Assembly: GCF_016905445.1 (NCBI RefSeq)
Contig: NZ_JAFEXF010000019.1
Span: 1 to 60,817, forward strand
Length of the DNA: 60,817 bases
From: Streptomyces sp. G44
GTDB lineage: Bacteria > Actinomycetota > Actinomycetes > Streptomycetales > Streptomycetaceae
Reading direction: 5' to 3'
A program made the position numbers and the translations under genes. The notes beneath the pieces were generated by a model. That model was not told the origin of the DNA. It saw only the letters and a program-made list of their open reading frames with translations, and ran no database searches. Shown here in pieces: positions 51,887 to 60,362 of the stretch (position 1 is its first letter; every line of letters starts with the position of its first letter).

Positions 51887-53098
51887 GTGAGCGGGTCCAC
51901 GAACGGCCGACGGCCGCGCACCGGCCACGACTGGCGACTCCTCAAGGAGGCGTGCACCGCCCTGCTGCCCCGGGTTCCCGAACTGGTCGACGAGCACCTG
52001 CGGCAACTGTCCGAGTACTCCCCGGTGTTCGGACGCGTGCTGCCGCACGACGTGCACTGGCGGGAGGCCGAGGAGGCCATGCGGATCGGCATCGAGGCGA
52101 TCTCGGCGCCCCGGGCCTCACCGCGCCGCGACCTGGAGTACGCGGAGGAGTCGGGGCGGCGCCGCGCCCAACAGGGTCTGCCGCTGGACCTGTTGGTGCA
52201 CTCGTACCGCAACGCGGGCTACCTGGTCTGGGATTCGCTGCTGGAGGGGGTGGCGGGCAAGGAGCCGGAGAAGCTGGCGGTCCTGATGCGTTCGGCGACG
52301 ATGGTGTGGTCGGCGGTGGACGCGCAGGCGGCGATCGCGTCCGACGCGTACCGGGCCACCGAGCTGGAGCTGCGGCGGCGCACCGACGAGCAGTTGCAGG
52401 CGCTGCTCGACGCGCTTCTGGAGGGGCGGCAGGCGCCGGGCCTCGCGGCGCGCGCGGCGGCCGGGCTCGACCTGCCCGAGCACGGCCCGTACGCGGTGGT
52501 GGTGTTGCGCGTGGAGCGGCGCGACGGCCGTGAGGCCTTCCACCGGCAGATCCAGCGGCCGGGGTTCCGCTTCGTCTGGCGGATGCGGACGGACTGCGAG
52601 GTGGGCGTGGTCGCGCTCGGCGCGGACGAGGGGCTCGACGGTCTCGCCCGGCTGCTCGACGGGCGGTGTCCGGGTCCCGGCGGCATCAGCCCCGTGGTGG
52701 GCGGCCTCGCGGACCTCGGCCACGCGCGGCGCCTCGCGGAACTGGCGCTGCGCACGTGCCCGCCGGACGCGACCGGCATCGTACGCCTGGACCGGCGGAT
52801 GCCGACCGCGCTGGTGGTGAGCCAGCCGGAGCTGGCGGGGCGGCTGGTCACGGACGTGCTCGGCGAGGTCCTCGCGCTGGAGCCGGCGGACCGCGCGGTC
52901 CTCCTTGAGACCCTCGACGCGTGGCTGGCGTGCGAGGGATCGGCGGGGCGGGCGGCCGGCCTGCTCTACTGCCACCGCAACACGGTCTTCAACCGCCTGC
53001 GCCGCCTGGAACAACTGACGTCGCGGTCCCTCGCGAGGCCGCGGGACCTGGTGGAGGTGGCTCTGGCGGTGGAGGCGCACAGGCTGTCGCCGGGGTGA
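51887..53098 (+). CDS. PucR/CdaR-family transcriptional regulator
   Basis: 403-residue regulator. The N-terminal helical RsbRD-like region (EACTALLPRVPELVDEHLRQ; DLLVHSYRNAGYLVWDSLLEG) is followed by a GGDEF-like middle domain and a C-terminal PucR helix-turn-helix (ETLDAWLACEGSAGRAAGLL, then YCHRNTVFNRLRRLEQL). GTG 51887 has GGGGG upstream. It diverges from the liv operon, and regulators of this family often control adjacent nitrogen- or amino-acid-transport genes, so it is likely the operon's regulator. Confidence 0.9.
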   Translation: MSGSTNGRRPRTGHDWRLLKEACTALLPRVPELVDEHLRQLSEYSPVFGRVLPHDVHWREAEEAMRIGIEAISAPRASPRRDLEYAEESGRRRAQQGLPLDLLVHSYRNAGYLVWDSLLEGVAGKEPEKLAVLMRSATMVWSAVDAQAAIASDAYRATELELRRRTDEQLQALLDALLEGRQAPGLAARAAAGLDLPEHGPYAVVVLRVERRDGREAFHRQIQRPGFRFVWRMRTDCEVGVVALGADEGLDGLARLLDGRCPGPGGISPVVGGLADLGHARRLAELALRTCPPDATGIVRLDRRMPTALVVSQPELAGRLVTDVLGEVLALEPADRAVLLETLDAWLACEGSAGRAAGLLYCHRNTVFNRLRRLEQLTSRSLARPRDLVEVALAVEAHRLSPG

Positions 53099-53118
53099 GG
53101 GGGCGCGAGAGACCTGTC

Positions 53119-53180
53119 GGGGGCGCCCCGCAAGGGGCGCGGGGAACCGCGCGAACAACCACAACGGACCCGCGCCCCGC
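53119..53180. repeat. Interspersed streptomycete-type intergenic element with GNRA hairpin
   Basis: GCGCCCC-GCAA-GGGGCGC (53123-53140) forms a 7-bp stem with a GCAA tetraloop, followed by GGGGAACCGCGCGAACAACC and ACAACGGACCCGCGCCCCGC. From memory, closely similar GGGGCGCGGGGAACTGCGCGA elements recur in many streptomycete intergenic regions. Here it lies between convergent genes and may terminate both. Confidence 0.6.
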
Positions 53181-53230
53181 ACACACCCCTCAGCACGGCC
53201 GACGCTCTCCGGAAGAGTGCCGCCCAGGCC

Positions 53231-54415
53231 CTACACCAAGTAGTCCCGCCCCAGCTTCGCCGCGAGCTCCTCGAGAATCGGCCCGGCCTCAGCGATGCAC
53301 CGGGCCACGTCCGGCTCGATGTCGGTCAACGCGTACGCACGCCGGATCCCCGCCCTGCCGAGGGCTTCCGCGGGCAGCGCGAGGCGCCCGCAGACCGCGA
53401 CGACCTCGACGCCCGCGGCACGGGCCGCCGCGGCCACCCCGGCGGGCGCCTTGCCGTGCAGGGTCTGCTCGTCGAGCGAGCCCTCGCCGGTGATCACGAG
53501 GGTGGCCCGCTCCAGCGCGGGCGCGAAGCCGAGCACGTCGAGCATGACCTCGATGCCGGGCCGGAAACCCGCCCCGAGGCCGACGAGCGCGCCGTACCCG
53601 ATGCCGCCCGCGGCGCCCGCGCCCGGCGACTGCGCGTACTCCGCGGCCTCGGGACCGACGGACTTCTCCAGGACCGCGGCGAAGTGGGCGAGCGCCTCGT
53701 CCAGTGCGGCGACGTCCTCCGGGGTCGCGCCCTTCTGCGGCCCGTACACGGCCGGGGCGCCCTTCGGCCCGGTCAGGGGGTTGTCGACATCGCTGGCGAG
53801 CACGATCTCGACGTCCTTCAGGCGCGGGTCGAGGCCCGACAGGTCGGCGGTGGCCAGCTCCTTCAGCGGACCGCCGCCCGGCGCGACGGGCTCGCCGTCC
53901 GCGTCGAGGAAGCGGGCGCCGAGCGCGGCCAGCATGCCCGCGCCGCCGTCGGTCGTGGCGCTGCCGCCGACGCCGAAGACGATGGTGCGGGCCCCCGCGT
54001 CGAGCGCGGCGCGGATCAGCTCGCCGGAGCCGTACGTCGTGGCGGTGAGCGGCGCGAAGACGCCCTCGGGGAGCAGCTGGAGGCCCGAGGCCTCGGCCAT
54101 CTCCACCACGGCGGTGCCGTCCTTGAGGGCGTACGCCGCCGTCACCCGGTCGCCGAGCGGTCCGGTGACGGTGACGTCCCGGCGCTCGAAGCCGCCCGCG
54201 ACGGCCGCGGCGACGGTTCCGTCGCCGCCGTCGGCGACCGGCAGCGCCTCGACCGGCACCTCGGGGGCCACGGCGCGCAGCCCGGCCGTCACCCGCTCAG
54301 CCACCTGCACGGCCGTGAGCGAACCCTTGAACTTGTCCGCGGCGATGAGCACGTGCTGCGCGCGCTCGCGCCGCACCCGCTGCTCGCGTCCCGCCGTCCC
54401 TGCAACGTCCGCCAC
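53231..54415 (-). CDS. glxK: Glycerate 2-kinase (GlxK/GarK family)
   Basis: 394-residue glycerate kinase converting glycerate to phosphoglycerate. IAADKFKGSLTAVQVAERV near residue 24 and PVADGGDGTVAAAV are the family's opening motifs; GVGGSATTDGGAGMLAALGA and VITGEGSLDEQTLHGKAP form the active-site end. The GTG at 54415 follows AGGGGAA. It stands alone between the PucR-type regulator and a Nudix gene. It could dispose of glycerate from glyoxylate metabolism. Confidence 0.93.
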   Translation of the reverse strand: MADVAGTAGREQRVRRERAQHVLIAADKFKGSLTAVQVAERVTAGLRAVAPEVPVEALPVADGGDGTVAAAVAGGFERRDVTVTGPLGDRVTAAYALKDGTAVVEMAEASGLQLLPEGVFAPLTATTYGSGELIRAALDAGARTIVFGVGGSATTDGGAGMLAALGARFLDADGEPVAPGGGPLKELATADLSGLDPRLKDVEIVLASDVDNPLTGPKGAPAVYGPQKGATPEDVAALDEALAHFAAVLEKSVGPEAAEYAQSPGAGAAGGIGYGALVGLGAGFRPGIEVMLDVLGFAPALERATLVITGEGSLDEQTLHGKAPAGVAAAARAAGVEVVAVCGRLALPAEALGRAGIRRAYALTDIEPDVARCIAEAGPILEELAAKLGRDYLV

Positions 54416-54634
54416 CTTGCGTTCCCCTTGCTTCCGGCCTTGCTCGCGGCAAGGCAGTCGCGCCGCTGCGACCATAACCGCAGGAGGGGCTCCCTGCCCA
54501 CGGCCGCCTGTACGACGAGACGGCACATTCGCCCGCGAAAGCAGGCTTTACCGGTGCATTCCCGGCGCAGATCCGCAGAGATGATCGATCAGTGCGGCTC
54601 GGATCCCCGGCCGGTCCGGCGCTACCCTTCCCCG

Positions 54635-55135
54635 ATGACCACTCAGGACTACGCCACGTATGTAGCGGGCCTCCCGCGCGTCCTCGTCGGAGCCGCCGCG
54701 CTCTTCCGGGACGCCCGGGGCCGGGTCCTGCTCGTCGAGCCCAACTACCGCGAGGGCTGGGCGCTGCCCGGCGGGACCGTCGAGTCGGACGCCGGGGAGA
54801 CGCCGCGCCAGGGTGCGCGCAGGGAGACGCTGGAGGAGATCGGGCTCGACGTGCCGCTCGGGCGGCTGCTGGCGGTGGACTGGGTGCCACCGGGCCCGCT
54901 GCGTCCGCGCCCGCCGCTGGTGGCGTACCTGTACGACGGCGGGGTGCTCGACACGGAGCAGCTGAAGTCGATCACGCTTCAGGAGGAGGAGCTGCTGTCC
55001 TGGCGGCTGGTGACCCCCGAGGGCATCGCGGAGCTGCTGCCGGAGGAGACGGGCCGCCGGGTCGCCGCGGCGCTCGACGCGCTGGCGCGCGGGGACGGCC
55101 CGGTGGAGCTGGAGGGCGGGCACCGGGTCGGCTGA
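54635..55135 (+). CDS. Nudix hydrolase
   Basis: 166-residue Nudix-family pyrophosphohydrolase. The Nudix box reads GGTVESDAGETPRQGARRET followed by LEEIGLD: the REx2EExG core is intact, while the G-to-E spacing has two extra residues compared with the classic GX5E. Substrate (nucleotide sugar, dinucleotide or oxidised nucleotide) cannot be told. ATG 54635 gives MTTQDYATYVAG. Confidence 0.88.
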   Translation: MTTQDYATYVAGLPRVLVGAAALFRDARGRVLLVEPNYREGWALPGGTVESDAGETPRQGARRETLEEIGLDVPLGRLLAVDWVPPGPLRPRPPLVAYLYDGGVLDTEQLKSITLQEEELLSWRLVTPEGIAELLPEETGRRVAAALDALARGDGPVELEGGHRVG

Positions 55136-55139
55136 CGCC

Positions 55140-55370
55140 CGGCGCCCGCTTGTCCGGCACGGCTTTCCGGCGCCCGGCTGACGGCTCCCCGGAGCCGGGC
55201 TTTATGACGCCGGGCTGCCCGGAGCCCGGCGCCCGGCCGCCCAGTGCCGGGCTTTCCGGCGCTCGGCCGCCCAGTGCCGGGCTTTATGACGCCGGGCTGC
55301 CCGGAGCCCGGCGCTCGGCTGTCCGACGCCCGGCTGCCCGGCTGCCCGGCGCTCGGCCGCCCTGGGACCG
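55140..55370. repeat. GC-rich reiterated hairpin array (REP-like)
   Basis: Overlapping repeats of GCCGGGC/GCCCGGC units fill the gap between convergent Nudix and ogt genes. A unit of about 38 bp beginning GCCGGGCTTTATGACG occurs at 55194 and 55276. GGCCGCCCAGTGCCGGGCTT occurs twice, 30 bp apart, from 55236. Many complementary arms can form alternative hairpins. Confidence 0.75.
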
Positions 55371-55375
55371 CGGCC

Positions 55376-55885
55376 TCAGAAGAGGGCGTCCTCGCCGCCG
55401 CCCGCTCCCAGGCCGCCGCCCTCGAAGGCCAGCAGCCGCTGCTTGCGGTCGAGCCCGCCGCCGTAGCCGGTGAGGTTGCCGTTGGCGCCGACGACGCGGT
55501 GGCAGGGGACGATGACGCTGATCGGGTTCTTGCCGTTGGCGAGGCCGACCGCGCGGGAGGCGCCGGGCTTGCCGAGGAGTTCGGCGAGTTCGCCGTACGT
55601 ACGGATCTCCCCGTAGGGGATGCGCAGGAGCTCGTCCCAGACCGTGCGCTGGAACGGCGTGCCGTCGAGCCTCAGCGGCAGGTCGAACTCCTTCAGCTCC
55701 CCCGCGAAATAGGCTTCGAGCTGGCTGATCGCCTCGCCGAAGGGCGCCGGGTCACGCGCGCCGAAGGTCTCCTGCGCCGGCCGGTGGCGCTGGTCGGACA
55801 TGTACAGACCGCTGAGAACGCCGTCGGTGGCGACGAGGGTGAGCGGCCCGTAGGTGCTGTCGAGGACGGTGTGCAGTCGCTCCAT
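55376..55885 (-). CDS. ogt: Methylated-DNA-protein-cysteine methyltransferase
   Basis: 169-residue suicide repair protein that removes methyl groups from O6-methylguanine. The active-site IVPCHRVVGANGNLTGYGGG (acceptor Cys in PCHRV) and the helix-turn-helix RIPYGEIRTYGELAELLGKP are intact. It lies 12 nt after the Ada-AlkA fusion, clearly one operon, as with the mycobacterial ada-alkA/ogt pair. Confidence 0.95.
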   Translation of the reverse strand: MERLHTVLDSTYGPLTLVATDGVLSGLYMSDQRHRPAQETFGARDPAPFGEAISQLEAYFAGELKEFDLPLRLDGTPFQRTVWDELLRIPYGEIRTYGELAELLGKPGASRAVGLANGKNPISVIVPCHRVVGANGNLTGYGGGLDRKQRLLAFEGGGLGAGGGEDALF

Positions 55886-55897
55886 GCTGAGGTCCCT

Positions 55898-57391
55898 TTA
55901 CTTTTGCGCGGGAATGCAGTTGATCGGGTGGTCGTCGGTGGCCCACAGGTACTGCACCGCGTACGCCCGCCAGGGCCGCCAGGCGGCGGCGCGCGCGGTG
56001 AGCGCGGCGGGGGTGTGCGGCAGGCCCAGCTCCCGGGCGGCGCGCCGGACGCCGAGGTCGGAGGGGAGAAAGGCGTCGGGGTCGCCGAGCGCGCGCATCG
56101 CGATGACCTCAATCGTCCAGGGCCCGAAGCCGGGGAGTTCGGCGAGCCGGGCGCGGGCCTCGTCCCAGCCGCTCTCCACACCGAGCCGGAGAGTGCCGTC
56201 GGCGAGGTGGCGTACGAGCGTGGTCAGGGTGGTGCGGCGGCTGCGCGGCAGGGCGAGCGCCTCGGGGTCGAGCGCGGCGAGGGCCTCCGGGCCCGGGAAG
56301 AGATGGGTGAGGCCGCCCTCGGGGCCCTCGGGGTCCTTGACGGGTGTGCCGTGCGCGGCCACGAGGCGCGCGGCGTGGGTGCGGGCGGCGGCCGTGGACA
56401 CCTGCTGCCCGAGGACGGCGCGCACGGCGAACTCGGCCTCGTCGACGGTACGCGGCACCCGCCGTCCCGGAGCCTTGTCGACGAGTGGCGCGAGCAGCGG
56501 GTCGTCGCGCAACTGGGCGTCGACGGCGGCCGGATCGGCGTCCAGGTCGAGCAGGCGGCGGCAGCGGCTGATGGCGACGGTCAGGTCACGCGGGTCGGTG
56601 AGGCTCAGCCGGCAGCCGATGTGGTCGGGGTACGGGGTGAGGGCGACGACGCCGTGCCCGTAGGGGAGGCGCAGGGTCCTGCGGTACGCGCCGTCACGCC
56701 ACTCCTCGACGCCCGGGACGCCGGTCGCGACGAGGTGCCCGAAGAGGTTGTCGGGGTTGAGCGGGGCGCGGAACGGCAGCCGCAGGCAGAGCGCGCCGGA
56801 GGCCGCCGGCGCCGTCCCCGCGGCCTGCTTCGGCGCGCGGGCGCGGAGCTCTCCGGGGGCGAGGGCGAAGACCTCGCACACCGTGTCGTTGAAGGTGCGG
56901 ATCGAGGAGAACCCGGCGGCGAAGGCGATCTCCGCCATGGGCAGGGCGGTCGTCTCGATGAGCAGCCGCGCGGTCCGGGCCCGCTGGGCGCGGGCGAGCG
57001 CCAACGGCCCCGCGCCCAGCTCGGCGCGGAGCTGGCGCTCGACCTGGCGGGCGCTGTAGCCGAGGCGGGCGGCGAGGCCGGGGACGCCCTCGCGGTCGAC
57101 GACGCCGTCACCGATGAGGCGCATGGCGCGGGCGACGAGATCGGCCCGCTGGTTCCACTCGGGCGAGCCGGGCGTACTGTCCGGGCGGCACCGCTTGCAG
57201 GCCCGGAACCCGGCCTGCTGGCAGGCGGCGGCGCTCGGATAGAAGGTCATGTTCTCGGCCTTGGGCGGCACGACCGGGCAGCTGGGGCGGCAGTAGATGC
57301 GGGTGGTGACGACGGCAGTGAAGAACCAGCCGTCGAAGCGGGCGTCCTTCGACTGAACGGCGCGTACACAGCGCTCGGTGTCGGTGTGCAT
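55898..57391 (-). CDS. Ada-AlkA fusion: methyl-sensing regulator and 3-methyladenine glycosylase
   Basis: 497-residue protein. N-terminal Ada metal-binding domain with four Cys (RIYCRPSCPVVPP and ACKRCRPD, residues about 35-70), of which the first is the methylphosphotriester acceptor. An AraC-type helix-turn-helix (LAARLGYSARQVERQLRAEL) follows. The C-terminal AlkA half has an HhH-GPD motif LPGFGPWTIEVIAMRALGDP and the catalytic Asp in AFLPSDLG near residue 445. It activates alkylation repair and excises alkylated bases. ATG 57391 is preferred; the open frame extends 10 codons upstream. Confidence 0.95.
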   Translation of the reverse strand: MHTDTERCVRAVQSKDARFDGWFFTAVVTTRIYCRPSCPVVPPKAENMTFYPSAAACQQAGFRACKRCRPDSTPGSPEWNQRADLVARAMRLIGDGVVDREGVPGLAARLGYSARQVERQLRAELGAGPLALARAQRARTARLLIETTALPMAEIAFAAGFSSIRTFNDTVCEVFALAPGELRARAPKQAAGTAPAASGALCLRLPFRAPLNPDNLFGHLVATGVPGVEEWRDGAYRRTLRLPYGHGVVALTPYPDHIGCRLSLTDPRDLTVAISRCRRLLDLDADPAAVDAQLRDDPLLAPLVDKAPGRRVPRTVDEAEFAVRAVLGQQVSTAAARTHAARLVAAHGTPVKDPEGPEGGLTHLFPGPEALAALDPEALALPRSRRTTLTTLVRHLADGTLRLGVESGWDEARARLAELPGFGPWTIEVIAMRALGDPDAFLPSDLGVRRAARELGLPHTPAALTARAAAWRPWRAYAVQYLWATDDHPINCIPAQK

Positions 57392-57471
57392 GCGCTCAGC
57401 ATCGCGGATCCGCGCGGGCATGACTGGCGAGAATCCGACATCAACCTTGTGGTGCCGAGGGCGGCGCGCCG

Positions 57472-58020
57472 CTAACCGTCATGGGCGGCCAGTGCCTCGC
57501 CGAACGCGTCGTACGCGGCCTGGTCGAAGAGCACGAACCGCATCTCGTCGAAGAGCACGGGGTCGGCGGCCTCGCGCACCGTGCGCACGGCGATGCGGGC
57601 GGCGTCGGCGAGCGGCCAGCGGTAGACCCCCGTGGAGATCGCCGGGAAGGCGACGGTGCGCGCGCCCACCTCGGCCGCGACGCGCAGGGCCTCGCGGTGG
57701 CAGGAGGCGAGCAGCGCGGAGCGGTCCTCGGTGGCGGACCATACGGGGCCCACGGTGTGGATCACATGCGTGGCGTGGAGGCGGCCCGCGGTGGTGGCGA
57801 CGGCCTGGCCCGTGGGCAGGCCTTTGCCGTGGTGCGAGGCGCGCAGGCGCCGGCAGTCGGCGAGGATCTCGGGGCCGCCGCGCCGGTGGATGGCGCCGTC
57901 GACACCGCCGCCGCCCAGGAGCGAGGAGTTGGCGGCGTTGACGACGGCGTCGGCGTGCTGCGCCGTGATGTCGCCGAGGACGAGGGTGATGGGCACGGCC
58001 ACGCGCTTCTCCTCATTCAT
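57472..58020 (-). CDS. Macrodomain ADP-ribose hydrolase (O-acetyl-ADP-ribose deacetylase type)
   Basis: 182-residue MacroD-type protein. [20 protein letters not shown], the loop [24 protein letters not shown] and [18 protein letters not shown] are all present, so ADP-ribose binding and deacetylation or de-ADP-ribosylation are expected. ATG overlaps the upstream oxidoreductase stop. Whether it acts on sirtuin product or on ADP-ribosylated targets cannot be told. Confidence 0.93.
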   Translation of the reverse strand: MNEEKRVAVPITLVLGDITAQHADAVVNAANSSLLGGGGVDGAIHRRGGPEILADCRRLRASHHGKGLPTGQAVATTAGRLHATHVIHTVGPVWSATEDRSALLASCHREALRVAAEVGARTVAFPAISTGVYRWPLADAARIAVRTVREAADPVLFDEMRFVLFDQAAYDAFGEALAAHDG

Positions 58021-59438
58021 CCGCCGGCCCTCAGCCGCTTCCAGACGGCCTTGGCGGCGTTGTGACCGGACATGCCGTGGACGCCGGGGCCGGGGGGTGT
58101 CGCGGAGGAGCAGAGGAAGACCGCCGGGTGTTTCGTCGCGTACGGGGACAGCGAGAGCTTGGGCCGCAGCAGCAGTTGCAGTCCGCTGGCGGAGCCGCAG
58201 GCGATGTCGCCGCCCACGTAGTTGGCGTTGCGCGCGGCGAGTTCGGGCGGGCCGGAGGTGGCGCGGGCGAGGACGCGGTCGCGGAAGCCGGGCGCGAACC
58301 GCTCCAGCTGACGCTCGATCGCGTCGGTGAGGTCGCCGTCCCAGCCGTTCGGCACGTGGCCGTACGCCCAGAAGACGTGCTTGCCCGCGGGGGCCCGGGT
58401 GGGGTCGACGACGCTGGGCTGCACGGTGATCAGGAACGGCGGCTCCGGCGCGCGTCCCTCGCGGGAGGCGGCGTGCAGCGCGGCGCCGATCTCGGCTCGG
58501 CTCGCGGCGACCTGCACCGTCCCGGCGGACCGTGCCTCCTCGGCGGTCCAGGGGACGGGGCCGTCCAGGGCGTAGTCGACCTTGAAGACGCCGGCTCCGT
58601 ACCGGTACCCGGCGTAGGTCCTGCCGAGGCCGGCGATGCGGGCGAGCGCGGCCGGCGAGGTGTCGAAGACGTAGGCGCGCGCGGGTGGCAGGTCGTCGAG
58701 CCGCTTGACCTCGTAGTCCGTGTGGACGGAGCCGCCGAGATCCCGCAGATACGCGGTGAGGGCGTCGGAGATGGACTGGGAGCCGCCCCGGGCGACCGGC
58801 CAGCCGCGGGCGTGCGCGGCCAGCGCGAAGACCATGCCGACACCGCTGGTGATGATGCCGTCAAGCGGCGCGATGACGTGGGCGACGAGGCCCGCGAACA
58901 GGGTGCGGGCCCGCTCGTCGCGGAAACGGCGCATCAGCCACGTCGACGGGGGCAGGCCCGTGAGACCGAAGCGGGCGAGGGTGACGGGATCGCGCGGCAG
59001 CGAACTGAGCGGCAGGGACATGAAGTCCCGCAGCAGGACGTCCCACTTCGGCAGGAAGGGCTCCACCAGGCGTCGGTACGTCCCCGCGTCGCGCGGCCCG
59101 AAGGAGGCGGCGGTCTCGGCGACCGAGCGGGCCAGCACGGCGGCGCCGCCGTCCGGGAAGGGGTGCGCCATGGGCAGGCGGGCGTGCAGCCACTCCAAGC
59201 CGTACCGCTCCAGGGGCATGGCGCGGAACGCCGGGGAGTTGACCCCCAGCGGGTGGGCGGCCGAGCAGGGGTCGTGGCGGAAGCCGGGGAGCGTCAGCTC
59301 TTCGGTGCGCGCGCCGCCCCCCACGGTGCCTTTGGCCTCGAAGACGGCCACGGAGAAGCCGCGGCGGGCCAGCTCGACGGCGGCGGTCAGGCCGTTCGGC
59401 CCCGCTCCCACGACGACGGCATCAAGCATCGACGGCAC
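58017..59438 (-). CDS. FAD-dependent phytoene-desaturase-like oxidoreductase
   Basis: 473-residue NAD(P)/FAD-dependent oxidoreductase of the CrtI-like superfamily. N-terminal dinucleotide fold [20 protein letters not shown] near residue 6; substrate-domain [17 protein letters not shown]; and the C-terminal FAD block [20 protein letters not shown]. No carotenoid genes are nearby, so the substrate is unknown. GTG 59438 has GAAGGAG 8 nt upstream; ATG 59429 in frame is an alternative. Coupled to the macrodomain gene. Confidence 0.9.
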   Translation of the reverse strand: MPSMLDAVVVGAGPNGLTAAVELARRGFSVAVFEAKGTVGGGARTEELTLPGFRHDPCSAAHPLGVNSPAFRAMPLERYGLEWLHARLPMAHPFPDGGAAVLARSVAETAASFGPRDAGTYRRLVEPFLPKWDVLLRDFMSLPLSSLPRDPVTLARFGLTGLPPSTWLMRRFRDERARTLFAGLVAHVIAPLDGIITSGVGMVFALAAHARGWPVARGGSQSISDALTAYLRDLGGSVHTDYEVKRLDDLPPARAYVFDTSPAALARIAGLGRTYAGYRYGAGVFKVDYALDGPVPWTAEEARSAGTVQVAASRAEIGAALHAASREGRAPEPPFLITVQPSVVDPTRAPAGKHVFWAYGHVPNGWDGDLTDAIERQLERFAPGFRDRVLARATSGPPELAARNANYVGGDIACGSASGLQLLLRPKLSLSPYATKHPAVFLCSSATPPGPGVHGMSGHNAAKAVWKRLRAGG

Positions 59439-59534
59439 CTACGGACTCCTTCGTCAGCCGATGGCCACTGCCGCCCAGGATAGGCGGCGGCACTGACAGC
59501 GCCGCCGCCGCGGTATCCCTTGGCGGGCGCCCGC

Positions 59535-60362
59535 TCAGAGCTCGCTCGTGAGGAGGTCCACCACGCGCCGGGCCGTCGCCGCGTCGCGTGCCGCGGTGAA
59601 CGGCAGGGCGTTCCCCCCGGCCGTACGGAACCGCTCGCCCGTCAGCGTCAGGGCGGCGCCGCCCGCCTCGGCGACGAGCAGCAGTCCCGCCGCGTGGTCC
59701 CAGGCCAGCTCCCACGAGAACGCGACCGCGTCCAGCTCGCCCTTCGCCACGGCGAGGTACTCCAGGCCCGCCGACCCGCACGGCCTCGGCCGTACGCCGT
59801 CCACGCGCAGGCCGAGCAGGGCCCGCTTCTGTTCCTCGGTGGTGAAGTCCGGGTGGGAGGTGGCCACTTCGATGTCCCGCCCCGGCTCGGGCGACCCGGC
59901 GGTCAGCCGCTGTCCGTTCAGCCAGGCGCCCTTGCCGCGCACGGCCACGGCGAACTGGTCGAGCACGGGTGCGTACGTCCAGGAGGCCTGGACCTCGCCG
60001 CCGACCGCGAGGGCCACGAGCATGCAGAAGCCGGGGTCGCCGTGCACGAACTGCCTCGTCCCGTCGACGGGGTCGACGATCCACACGGGGGCGTCGCCGC
60101 GTATCGCCTCGTACGTGGTGGGGTCGGCGTGCACCGCTTCCTCGCCCACGACGACGGAGCCCGGCAGGAGGGCGGGCAGGTCGACGGTGAGCTGCTCCTC
60201 GGCGCGGCGGTCGGCGACGGTCACCACGTCGTGCGGGCCGCTCTTCTCCACGACGTCGCCTGCGGCGAGCTGCCGGAAGCGGGGGGTCACCTCGGCGGCC
60301 GCGGCCTTCCGCAGGGCTTCTTCCACGTCACGTACGCCGTACGTCAAGAACTCATCGATCAT
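59535..60362 (-). CDS. Inositol-monophosphatase-family phosphatase
   Basis: 275-residue Mg-dependent sugar/inositol-phosphatase-fold enzyme. The metal site is complete: VVGEEAVH (GEE), WIVDPVDGTRQF (DPxDGT) near residue 109 and SWELAWDHAAGLLLV (WDxxAG) near 224. Substrate may be inositol phosphate, histidinol phosphate or 3'-phosphoadenosine phosphate. ATG 60362 gives the family N-terminus (MIDEFLTYGV). The open frame continuing to 60812 has no homologue-like features and is rejected. Confidence 0.9.
   Translation of the reverse strand: MIDEFLTYGVRDVEEALRKAAAAEVTPRFRQLAAGDVVEKSGPHDVVTVADRRAEEQLTVDLPALLPGSVVVGEEAVHADPTTYEAIRGDAPVWIVDPVDGTRQFVHGDPGFCMLVALAVGGEVQASWTYAPVLDQFAVAVRGKGAWLNGQRLTAGSPEPGRDIEVATSHPDFTTEEQKRALLGLRVDGVRPRPCGSAGLEYLAVAKGELDAVAFSWELAWDHAAGLLLVAEAGGAALTLTGERFRTAGGNALPFTAARDAATARRVVDLLTSEL

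Noticed and set aside
50809..52212. Upstream extension of the livG frame
   Set aside because: It runs through livF and the regulator gene out of frame. GTG 50808 with its GTGA overlap is the natural start.
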